From positions 125,842 to 189,841 of the forward strand of contig VXCM01001413.1 in assembly GCA_014773175.1 (NCBI GenBank): a stretch of 64,000 nucleotides of DNA, written 5' to 3'. Every line of letters begins with the position of its first letter. The stretch's first letter is position 1. The notes under the pieces were generated by a model, which was not told the origin of the DNA, searched no databases, and saw only the letters and a list, made by a program, of their open reading frames with translations. Shown one piece after another: positions 1-11,076 of the stretch. A program made the position numbers and the translations under genes. The DNA comes from Lucifuga dentata. Lineage: Eukaryota; Chordata; Actinopteri; Ophidiiformes; Bythitidae.

Positions 1-31
1 TTGACAGATACAGTAACTGTCAACATTCACA

Positions 32-76
<45 letters not shown>

Positions 77-84
77 TACACACA
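32..84. repeat. Compound (CT)n(CA)n microsatellite
   Basis: A run of CT dinucleotides passes directly into a run of CA dinucleotides near the left edge of the window. Confidence 0.95.
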
Positions 85-793
85 TCATTCTTTAGAAAAC
101 TCACAATCAATTCTTTTAATAAGATTTAAATGGATGTAAAGGTTTCTTTCTATGAATTGTGACCATTACAACACTTAAAGATAGCCTTTGATAACTATAC
201 ACTCACAAATGCATAACAGAGGTAATATTAAACACTCAAGAGTATTATTTCTCTATCTACGGATAGAAATTACTTTCAAAAAATTCATAAAAGCATGCCC
301 ACATTAATTTGGATAAGAGGATGAAACACTTTTCTAAGCATTTATGATATAATGTCTAAGAGTTTTGTATCAATTTGAAAGTGTAAAATATGGAACAAGC
401 AAAACTATTCCAGACATGATCCAAAACCATAATGTTTACAGTACAGAATATGACTGAAGTGACATTGTGTATATATTAAATACTGTACATCTTAGGGATA
501 GTCTGTAATTGTTGACTACTAGCCAATCAGTCAACTCCTGACTGTTCGATGTGTATTACTTTTCTTAAATCAGTTTAGCTGCTCAAACTAATGGAGCTTT
601 AACAACTACATGTTGAGATTAACAGTATTTCATATTGTTTAAGTTCTGTTTAATGCTAAAATATAACAAACTTCTGAAAAGATGTTGTATTATATTAATA
701 TTCTCTTGTTAATTAAGTACTGACAACCACAAGAAGCATTACCCCTTCATAGATTATAATACAAACATCCTTTCCTCTATTTTTTTTATTACG

Positions 794-1086
794 CTCATTC
801 ATTTGAGGATATTTCATTTCGATGAAGTTTTTTTTTTTTTTTTTNTTTTTTTTTTTTTTTTTACTATCGTCTCATATGTTTTCATGAAAATCTTTAATTT
901 AAATTCTGTGTGAAAACAGAGAAGGCACAGCTGTGATGTAATCTTCAACTCTCATTCATTTGAAGATTTTTCATTTCCATAAAGTTTTTTTTTTTAGCAT
1001 ACTATTGTCTCATATCCTTTCATAAAACCTTTCATTTAAATTCTGTGTTAAAACAGAGAAGGCGCAGCTGTGGTGTAATCTTCAAC
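794..1086. repeat. Diverged tandem duplication, two units of about 140-155 bp
   Basis: Unit one (about 794-950) and unit two (about 951-1086) both begin with CTCATTCATTTGA, pass through a T tract, then share TCATAT, ATTTAAATTCTGTGT and AAAACAGAGAAGG, and end with GTAATCTTCAA. The copies differ at several bases, so this is a real, old duplication and not a join error, although an N gap (845) lies in the T tract of the first unit. Confidence 0.8.
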
Positions 1087-1974
1087 ACAAAGCATGATGT
1101 TGAGAAAACCTTTCTATTAATGCAGTTTTTTGTATAAAATGCAGATTCTGATCTACTAGCATGCACACAAGTTATTCACTTGGCTGACGTGGTTTACACT
1201 GTGTTTAGTTTTCCTTTTGTAAGGTTATGTTTTTTTTTATCATATACAGTATATATATTTTTTTTCCTTTGTAAAGTTTGTGTATACATCTCCTTTCACT
1301 TTGTGAAATGTGTTGCCCATCCTCAGCATCTGATTTATACTTTATAGTTGAGTAGCTTCATATTTTGTAGCTTGACATGCTTGTGAACTGTCTCTAACAG
1401 AGATGGGCTATCGTTTAGTTTATGTCATACTCACTTGTGTAATGTCTCTATTTACACTATCTGCCTTGAGAAAAATTAGTTAGGTTGATTATTTGTCCAG
1501 TTCTTTATCGACTGCAGTTTTCATCTATGAACACAAACAATTGCTTCTGACAGTGTTTGTTCAACTAACAAAAGTAACTAAATTAACACGAGAGTGGCAG
1601 CATATCCAAACTTCTCACACTGAGAATCATATACTACCTGCTTTGTTTATTGGTTAGTGTTATCAGTTCTTCATTACACTACTATACTTCACTAGGAAGC
1701 ATTTTCAGATCACTCCACTTTTTATTGAGCTTAAGCGCTAAAATTATGTAACTTCAAAAAAACCCTGAATACACGTCTTGTTCATGATGATGGATTACCT
1801 ATCCCAAGAATGTTTCAAGTATCAACAAGTTGATTTTAAGAATGATTTTAAGAATTAACTGAAACCAATCATGGTCTGGAAGGTAGGGAAAACATTTTTT
1901 AATTCACCGTTCCAGTAGTATGCTTCGGGAAATGACTGTCAGTAACATAATGTGAATGAAAATTGAATATATTA

Positions 1975-2011
1975 GGCTCGAACATGCAAAATGGCCGGTA
2001 TGGTCCTTTAA
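1975..2011 (+). repeat. Dispersed repeat fragment, copy A
   Basis: A 37-bp segment (GGCTCGAACATGCAAAATGG and onward to CCTTTAA) recurs at 38478-38514 with 34 of 37 bases identical. All three differences are G here and A there, two of them at CpG sites, as expected for methylation decay of two copies of one interspersed repeat. The family is not recognised. Confidence 0.6.
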
Positions 2012-3560
2012 AATTGCTGGATCTGCCCCTGGATCCAATCTGTGTTTCATTAAAATCAGTTCATAACTTTTGAAGTAATCCATACTAACAATATAAACAT
2101 GGAAACAATCTCTTTGGTAATCTTTGGCAATCTCTTTGTTAATTCATACCTTTTCACAATGAAGTTCACACAGTGAACTTCTTAACCACACTTTGAGACT
2201 ATGTGGTCCGAATGCATCTTTGACTGATTAAACTGTTTGTTTGAACAAATGATGCAAATTACACCAAAGCTTGTGGAATTATAAAACCACTCAAGCTCTG
2301 TCCGTGGACACTGTAAGTAACTGAGATAACACACTTTTAACTTTTAACTTCTCCAACAAAGAGGTCATTAATTGCTCTTCCTCCCACCCATGTGGGATTT
2401 TATTTCGCATAAGAGCGTCCTCTCCCAGCTGTAATTATTTCAATCAAAAAGTCTCTCTCTCTCTCTCTCTTAAATGGATAAGCTGTAACATACTGTACTT
2501 TAAAGAGCTATAATGAAATGAAAGTCATAAGCTTATAGATGTTGCTAGCCGCAGCCCATGCCTTAATAAAGCAGACAGAATTGATAATGGTGGGATTCGG
2601 GGGGATGATAAGGCCTCTACTGAATGTGTGTCTGCTATTCTATAATCAAGTTCAAATTCCATTAACAGACATTAACAGACCCCTGTCTTCAGCAAAATTT
2701 CTCCCTCATTAAAAGGTTTAGAGACTGCACCACTTTCCCGTATCCACTCCCACTCGAAAACATGCTCCTGCCTAATTCATTTACCCATGCTTCCTATACA
2801 CATCAACAATATAATTGCAGTGGTAATGAACGTGCAAAAGCAGCAAATTGGGATGGGAATAACATTAGCAACCCAGCAACGCTCCCTGGTCCTTCTAACC
2901 ACCATTTCTTTGCACATGCATGCACAGATATACACAATCACATACATGCACACAGACACATGAATGCAGAGCAAACAGTACTAAAACTAATAATCTGCTC
3001 TGTCAGCCAATCTCAGTTTTGTGGCAGGCCTGATTCCAGTAGCTCTTTGCCAGTGCAGCTGGCACTCTTGAGGCCCAAATAGTTGTCCACAGGGATCACT
3101 CTGCCCTCTGTAGTTATCTATGCAAAGCTATAGTTGAAGGTCAGACAGCTTAGGTCACGTAGTAAAAAAATAAATAAATAAAATAAGCCCATTATATGTT
3201 TATCAACAACAAAAAGAAAATACAAGGAGCTTTCAAAAAGCAATTACCCATGATATCCCAAAGTTTCATAATGGTACTCATTTTTCATGGAGGGGTTGGA
3301 GAGAGATATTAGAGCCACAAAAGGGAGCAGTTTTGATCAGAGGCTGAAATGGATAAATAGGAGACAGTATGAAAGAAAGGATAAACAGTCCAAGCCCGGA
3401 AGTAAATACATTTCAAAGCGACGAGTGAATCAGGCCCAGAAATAAGATTCGGGAAGTGAAGATCATCCAATACGCCACCCAGAAGTATTTGAGTTAGGTT
3501 TTTAAAGTTGTGGTTTTTATCATGAGAAACTCTGTCTAAAAATATTAATATATGACAAAC

Positions 3561-3590
3561 ATTCACTCATTCATTCATTCATTCATTCAT
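3561..3590. repeat. (ATTC)n microsatellite
   Basis: Six to seven tandem CATT/ATTC tetranucleotide units. Confidence 0.9.
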
Positions 3591-4469
3591 ACTCACTATC
3601 AACAATTTGTTTCTGGTTAGAGAACAGGAAGCAGCTTAGCATACATTAGGCAAAAAATCAGAAACATCTTGGCCAGGTTGTCAGTCCATTACAAACTACA
3701 TAAATATAATCCTCACAACACCTCTTGTGTACTTGAGAGTTGTTTTTTTTTTTTTTNTTTTTTTTTTTTTGTTTTTTTTTGTTTGTTTTGTTTTGTTTTA
3801 TTTGTGAGAAGATACTAGAGCATGTAGAAAAACTGAAATGATTTGCCAAAACTAGAAACAAAGGAGGCCCTTGTTGTGAGGTAAAATTGCAAAACCATGA
3901 ACTACCAAATGCTTAAGATACAAATTAAAGGTAAATCACATTTAACACATTTTCTGCACAAATGCACTGAGAAGCAAATGCATAGATTTACAACAAATCA
4001 TTGTATGGATTTAACAAAACCAAAATGCTTCTCCGCATCTCACATAGCACACACACAAACAGACTCTACTGTCTTTAAAAGTGGAGAGGTTTTCCTAACA
4101 CTAACCCCAATTATATTGGGTCTAATATGCCCTAAATTACCACCCTATTTGCTCTAGGTATAGATCTCTGTTCCTCTAATCGAGTTAATGCAATGCATTT
4201 TGCATGTAATGAGGCAACAGGCCTGACTTCATGTTGGCTCGCATGTGCGTCTTTCTCAGAGGAGGATGCAAGGGCAGGGATTAAATTGCATTAGCTGCCT
4301 AATTATTTCCCTTGAAATGGATCATGACAAAAATTAGTGTCTTGGGCTTTGCATAGTGATGGACTGCTCTGAACATTCCTGCACTCTAGATACCCTTGTG
4401 TTTTTATTTATCTTTTGTTTTGTTTTTTTTTTCCTTCTCTATATAGAGCATGTGCTATTTTCAGTCAGT

Positions 4470-4471
<2 letters not shown>

Positions 4472-4529
<58 letters not shown>
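4472..4529. repeat. (TG)n microsatellite
   Basis: About 29 uninterrupted TG dinucleotides. Confidence 0.97.
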
Positions 4530-4530
<1 letters not shown>

Positions 4531-5589
4531 TACCTGATATTCACAGACATGGATGTACTTTTATATCAATTCCATGAATGCATTCTTTCTCCAGCCAAGT
4601 CAGAATGATGCAGCGCACAGAGGCATCGTGATCTTTGATTAATGGCTGTTTGCCTTCTGCATTTCAGAAGAAAGAGACGACGGTTTTGTTGTAAAAGGAT
4701 TGGAAACCTAGTCGAGCCTAAATGATTTTGTTTTAGTGAGTTTAGAGATTTGGAAATAACTGTCTCCAGAAGCTGGGAATTCTTACTCACCCAACCTTGA
4801 AAAAAAAAAAAAAAAAAAAAANAAAAAAACAACAACATAAACAAATCACACTGCAGCATGATTACGCTTCCCTTTTTTTTCCCCCCACAAACTGTCACAA
4901 AAACAACAAGCTGAGGACACATGTTGCTTCAGGGAAAAATATGCATTCTAAGATACTGTTTTCTTTGAAAATACATTGGAGACCTTTGGTATCTTGCCTT
5001 CAGAGTGCTGTTTATGCAGTGCTAAGCACAGCAACATGTCTTAGAGGAGGTTAGAGTGACACTGCCAGTGCAGAGGACTGCATATTAGTCAACTATCACT
5101 CAGGTGACAAAACCAATTAGGATCACCAGAGAAATTTGCTTTAGGTTTGCAATTACTTGTGCCTGATAAGCATTATTACCCAGGCAAGGTGTTAACATTT
5201 GTGTGCAGAATTATGTTTAAAGACCCTCTAACGTGATTCCCATGGTGAGGTTGAGAAACTGAATACAAATATTCTCTAACTGATTCATAATGAGGCACAG
5301 AGGTGTGGCCTGCTATACTTAAATATAATCATCTCTCGACTATGAAAACGTTTCGTCCTGTGCACATAAAGCCCAGGGGTCGGTACGTTTAAATGCACAA
5401 CATACTGTCAGTACTGCGATGAAGGCAAAAATGCAGAGTAAGAGTGAATTATGTTGATGAATTATGTTTGCCAAATATGCTTGACTTATTGCTTAATCTG
5501 CATAAGAGGGGAAGTAAACCAGGTAAGGAAAAGCATGTTGAGATTGCTTACGTATATGCTATATAAAACAATGGATCATTTACATGTTT

Positions 5590-6160
5590 GAGTAAATTTA
5601 TTTACAATCGTATGATCTGGGTCTGTTACTCGGAGTACACAATACCAATTTATGATAATTTCTGATTATGGTGTTTACATGATAATCTATAGCCTTAGTC
5701 AGAATAGAATCGAAGTTTTAACGTGCATGTAAACATACTGACTGATGTAACCTCAGTAGTAAGATCATGTGACAAAAATGTGACAGTACTGGCTGCGTGA
5801 CAAATTATTCATGGCACTTAGATAAGTGTAATTTCTTTCTCTCACAACCTCTCTGCTCCCCGCCTTCAGTTTCTTCACAAATATACACATACCATGGAGG
5901 ATGATAGTATAGCGCAGTCAAGTGAATTTATTGTTGAAAGATGTGGATTCAATGCAACACTGGATTTCCTTGGTAGTGAACGTAAGCACAGGATATTAAT
6001 GGCACTCCTCTCAAGCCGAAGAAGTATGAAACAAGATGGGGAGCCATGCTGAAACTACAAGAATCTGTTTTAACTAAGAGGACTATTTGCACTAATTGCT
6101 CCTCTTAGATGGCTGCAACCGACTGGCAAAGTGAATGATTTAACATATCCCCACAAAGTC
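5590..6160 (+). mobile_element. Possible decayed DNA transposon with a short ORF
   Basis: A stretch with repeated GTTTACATG-type motifs (about 5660-5740) lies before a 52-codon ORF that opens at ATG 5894 and stops at 6052. Its translation is acidic at the start (MEDDSIAQSS) and has a basic segment in the middle (SERKHRI), followed by SSRRSMKQ. The layout recalls decayed PIF/Harbinger-like elements of fishes, but no terminal repeats or target duplication were found. The ORF is too short to name and may be a chance frame. Confidence 0.25.
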
Positions 6161-6379
6161 CGTATTGGTTGTGGCCCAAAGACCACACCAGTGTGAAAGC
6201 TTATTGGTCATGCTTAATTAAATTTGTCCATTGACTCCCTCTGTAATTAAAGTCTAGTGTATTCTCCATTACGTTGGGACATCTCGCATCATCTTATCCC
6301 ATTACAAACAGCAGGATCTCAAAGTATACATGTTGATTTCAACATTATGCATGTCTTAAAAGATAGGAGTAGTCTAGAT

Positions 6380-6879
6380 CAGTGGTTCTCAATCCAGGAG
6401 TTTGAGTACCACAGCACTGCATATTTTTAAAAAATTTTTCCTGCTCTACCCACACCTAATTTAGCTGATTAGGTACTTAAGATAAGATGAGATAAGATAA
6501 GATAACATAAGATAAACCTTTATTTATCACAAGGGAAATTATTTTGCCAAAGTTGTTCAGTAGTACAATTTACATAAGGTGCAATAAAAATAATAAAGTG
6601 AAGCACTGCAAATGTAAAAATTACAAATTAAACAAAAAATTATATACTACACTAAAAAACTAAAACTACTAAAACTAAAATTACTGTATATACAAATATA
6701 TACAAATACAATATACATTTACAGATTTGTAGATACAGATATACAAATATACAGATACACAAAGATGAGGTAAGCTAAGGTGCATATCTGAATACAGTGT
6801 ATAACGTCTAAATTATTGCACAGTAGTATAAGTAAATTATTGCACAAATTAACTTGAGGACCAGAATTGAGAACCAATG
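6380..6879. mobile_element. hAT-type MITE, interrupted by a second insertion
   Basis: The left end CAGTGGTTCTCAATCCAGGA and the right end (reverse complement CATTGGTTCTCAATTCTGG) form diverged terminal inverted repeats. They are flanked by 8-bp direct repeats GTCTAGAT (6372-6379) and GTCAAGAT (6880-6887), 7 of 8 identical, as expected for hAT target-site duplications. The CAGTGGTTCTCAA end is typical of vertebrate hAT non-autonomous elements. Its centre has been opened by a LINE-like fragment (about 6478-6852). Confidence 0.75.
6478..6852 (-). mobile_element. LINE 3'-end fragment nested in the hAT MITE
   Basis: The segment begins with a (GATAA)n array, followed by CCTTTATTTATCACAAGGG and GAAATT, then a long A-rich region ending with repeated ATTGCACA motifs. 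This is the inverted form of a common teleost non-LTR retrotransposon 3' end that finishes in a (TTATC)n tail, so the element would read on the minus strand. The exact LINE family is not assigned. It lies wholly inside the 6380-6879 MITE. Confidence 0.55.
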
Positions 6880-6985
6880 GTCAAGATCCATCTCTCAATA
6901 TTTTGCAGTGTTCAAGTTGAACCTTTACATCATATAGTTTCAAAATCTGTTGCTCGCTGTTGAAAGAAGTCACACTACTTTTTGC

Positions 6986-6986
<1 letters not shown>

Positions 6987-7047
<61 letters not shown>

Positions 7048-7048
7048 A
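6987..7048. repeat. (AAT)n microsatellite
   Basis: About twenty AAT units with one AAAAT interruption near 7024. Confidence 0.95.
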
Positions 7049-10000
7049 CACACTAGAGTGTCGAAGGTATGTGAGGAAGGTATGTGTGTGAGTTGTACTA
7101 TTACTTTAGTACAAAAACACTTTAGCAAAAATTGAGAGTATTTTGTCTTTGGGCATCTGTAATGGCATATTTCCATTACTGAACTGGGAAAAACAAATTA
7201 AGAGCCTGTTATGATTTGTCATTTTCATAAATGCAATTTGCAAGATTACATTTGAATGAGTGCTGGAGATGCTGTAATACATGTTCAACCAGGGAAGGCT
7301 CCCAATTAATAATGATTTTACAGTACCAACAACGTTTTTAAGCCTCTAATATGAAGTTAGCAGCCATTCTTGCTGTGCACTTAGTAAAGGTATCATTTTA
7401 ATCCTAACCAGGTACCATGGGGTACAGTCTTATTAACATGTAATATTGCTGGATTACTGGTTCTACAGGCAGCTTAGTTTGTTTGCCCAGAATAGGGCGA
7501 TCATCTGTGACAAGCAGGTGTATCTGCCAGTATGCAGCTTGCTAAAGCATTAACGAGATTCTCGCTTGGGTGCCAAACATAGACCATCAGACACATGGGA
7601 CTGAGGGCTGCTGATTGAAGCTGATATAACATCCACATCATTCTGACCATGTCACAGGTAAAAAAAAAAAAAAAAAAANAAAAAAAAAAAAAAAAAAATG
7701 CCGTATGACATATGTAAAGCACATGTTCTTAAAGCTTCCGAAGGCCAACCCAGATTAAAAAAGGAAGATGCTTGTCCTTGTGTGTTGATGGCAGCAGCCA
7801 ATAGAAACTGACTCACATTGTCACAATGGGGACGTAGAAGGAACATAGAGAAGGAAGAGTCAGAGAAACAGAGAGATTAAGGCAGAAATGTAAGGATAAG
7901 GAAAGAGAATGACATCTGTGTGAAAGTCTTTGGGCATCCACTGCAGGCCAGGTGAGAGGAAACACAGTCCTTTCTCCCTGTGCTGACATTCTCTCCACGA
8001 GCTTACCAGGGTGCTGTAAATTCAAATGACAATCCACTCAGCTACCTTAGAAAACAGATACACTACACCTACAAAGATTGTATCGAATGACTATAGTATT
8101 TGCTGATTTAAATTGGTTACATGCTATCACTAACAATCCACAGGTTAATGTATTTCTTCATATAGCCCCGTACCAGCACAAATCATTACTGTGAATGTGC
8201 TGATCAATGCAGTGAAAAGCCTCCTTTCTGGCACCATCAAAGGAAGGCTGGGACTTCAGAATCCTGCCCGTCAAAATCCAAATGGACCCTTTGGGAGCCG
8301 TGTCATTCATCTCTCCTCAGTCAATAGTTGGCAGCTGTGCCCCTCCATTGATTATCAGCCATGAGGGAGGCAAAGAAGGACGACAGGCAGGCTTTTGTTC
8401 CTCCACAGAAGGAGGGCTGCCAGCAAAATAACACGCTACAATTAAAATCTCAATACATTGGTGGGAGTTTAGTTTATGGTTGAACTCATCTGCTATCTAT
8501 AACATTCGATGAAAAGGAGTCAGGAGTGATGAAGATATGTTTGTGGTGCGAAATATGGCTGCCCACTTAATAATTTTTGATCCCTGTCTTGTTTACTTCT
8601 TGTTTTGAGCCTTTCTTTTTTTCAGATGCATGTTCATCTGTTGGCTCCATTTACTGCACTGAACCAAGATCTCTGTATATCTGGATAAGTTACCTAGATA
8701 ATTACATCCACTGTTGGGGTGAGCTTATTTTATTTTTTAAAATAACTTTTTTGGCAAGGGCCATCACTAGCCACATTGTAAATCCAAGTACCATTTACAG
8801 TAAGTCACAACTCCAGATTCTCAATAATTTATTAACAGGAGTGAGCAGACCTGGGAATATAAGATGATCCTATCTTATGAATATGTCCTTATGCTACACA
8901 TTGCACATACACCTGACCAGTGCCTATTATGATCTGACCATAATGCAAGCCAGACCACAAATCTGTATGTAATCTGGTAGGTCAGCTTGCATTCTAATTG
9001 AAATTCTACTTGCATTTACACGTCACATTACCATGCACCTTTCCTTATCTGGATAAACTACCTGTATACGTTTTTATTGCAAGGTTTAAATGAGGGCTGT
9101 GTTTATATGTGCAAAAACAGAACTAAATTTAAATATTTAAGAGGAAGATTTTTTTTAAATATTGAAGAGGAAGAAGTGATCATTGAAAAACTGTATAGAA
9201 ATAGCTCATTTGACAAAGTGTACAACCTGTATAGAGAAGTTGGATTCAGGGTGATAGGTTAAAAGCAGCTCTGTTGCAAAGGCCAACAAAAAGGTCAGTG
9301 CACTTGTTGCACTTTAACCCCCATAAATGATTGCTTATCACCATGAATTAAGTCTCCTCGACAAAGCGGAGAGCCAAGTGAACAAGTGTAGAGCCTGGAG
9401 ATATGAACTTCAGCTCGCTCTGTCAACTTTCATAGTCTCTTGCAGAATGAATCAGCCAACAAGCTGTCATAAGATTAGCAAGTGAATATCTGGAGAATTG
9501 GACTCCAAATGAAGATAATGTTGTGACTTGCCAATGATGTGGTGAAGGTGGTTACAGTATAGGAATGTATATAGCAATGTGATGTGAACACAGCTGAAAA
9601 TCTGTGAAAAATATATTGTCCAATCTGTCCATCTTTTCTATAACAACATGTGTGACCATATATATGAATATAACATTTCAATCATACAAAACAACCAGTC
9701 AATACAAAAAGAGCAATAAACCTACAGCAGAATGGAATTGGGAATTAAGTCCAATTTTACTCTGCTTCCATCTAGCAATATAAAAAAGGAGGAACTTTAA
9801 TGGATAGATGCAGCAAGTAATTCAGGCTCTGCATGAAACCTAATGAGGGATAGGATTCAGAGAAACCAATCTTTTTTTTTCCATTAGTAGTGTTCAGTTA
9901 TTTCATAGAGCTACACTGCCCTCTTAAAGGTCTGAGAGGTACTGCAACATAGGGTATGTTAAAAATGAACCACTCAGGCTCTGGTAATGTCCTCTTTTGT

Positions 10001-10050
10001 GTGTGTTATGCAAATGTACATGATATGAAATCATGCATCATTGTGTAAGC

Positions 10051-10081
10051 ATGTGTAGACCAATAGATTTGGTCTACACAT
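10051..10081. repeat. Perfect hairpin, 13-bp arms
   Basis: Arms ATGTGTAGACCAA (10051-10063) and TTGGTCTACACAT (10069-10081) are exact reverse complements around a 5-base loop. Confidence 0.8.
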
Positions 10082-11014
10082 TTGGTCATCTGTCTGCATG
10101 GCAGCCATGCACTGAAAAGGCAAATTTGAGGGTTTGCCACACAGCAGAGCTCTGCAATATGCCTGAGACGATGCCAAGGAAAGCACAAATGTGAATTGAT
10201 TTCTCCAATCAACATGATGAACGAGGGATGTCAGGCATTCTTTCTACCAAGCCAGGTCTCACTCTGCAGCACTGTTTATTTCATTTTGTTCTGGTAAAAG
10301 ATCAGGGTTTCTCAGTCACTATGCCTTTAGCCATAAAGTGAGGCAACGGTGTTATTACAGAGGTCAGAATTCTTGCCATTTACATAGGGGCATTTGCACA
10401 TGACGCTTGAATCTGCATAAATTTGCCCTGCAAAAACGGAATTAAAAATATTATCGTAGCTCAGACTAAAGGCATGGCTGACAAAACATTTTTGCCTTGC
10501 ATATGTGAATGTGGGCAGCCTTTCATCTCAGTGATTCTTTTCATCTTTTTTGGATTAACTATAAAATGCAGAGGAAGGAACAAGCAGGATTGTTCATTGT
10601 AATTATAGTTGTTTTATTTAAAAGATGGGATTTAAGTGGGGGAAAAGATACAGAAATGACATAGATTCAGTCCTCGTTTTATTTAGAGAATTGTTGGGGG
10701 GGGGCATTTGAAATAAAGCTTCAAGTATGTTTTCATACCCAAGGCATTTTCACAAAATTAATCAATATATAATGCAGTGCATTCATGAATCTCACATAAT
10801 TGCTGTGCATCAAATATTCTCCCCACCTGTTCTGATAAATTCACACAATGTCCATATCTAAACTTGTGTTTGTTTTCAAGCAACTTGTACCTATTTTTAA
10901 ACATAATGTGACATTTTCCACTGCAGTCCGAGCACTCCACAGGTAACATACAGTATGGAATCTTGACCTCAGATTTCACACCAATGGAGGATCTCATTAT
11001 ATGGAGGCTTGATA

Positions 11015-11016
<2 letters not shown>

Positions 11017-11048
<32 letters not shown>

Positions 11049-11076
11049 NAAAAAAAAAAAAAAAAAAAAAAAAAAA
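11017..11076. other. T-tract / N / A-tract gap join
   Basis: A run of 32 T is joined by one N (11049) to a run of 27 A. Unlike the other homopolymer gaps, the two sides are complementary rather than identical, so the join is either a real T-then-A tract or a misoriented or chimeric contig join. Confidence 0.7.

Larger units (their letters stand above)
1..5590. other. Gene-free AT-rich block (left end)
   Basis: No open reading frame here has recognisable protein similarity, and the short frames present are chance frames or read through simple repeats. The block holds microsatellites, a local tandem duplication, homopolymer gap joins at 845, 3757 and 4822, and a stretch around 4170-4350 that is less repetitive and could be conserved non-coding sequence. 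It could be intergenic DNA or part of a large intron; the sequence alone does not decide. Confidence 0.6.
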
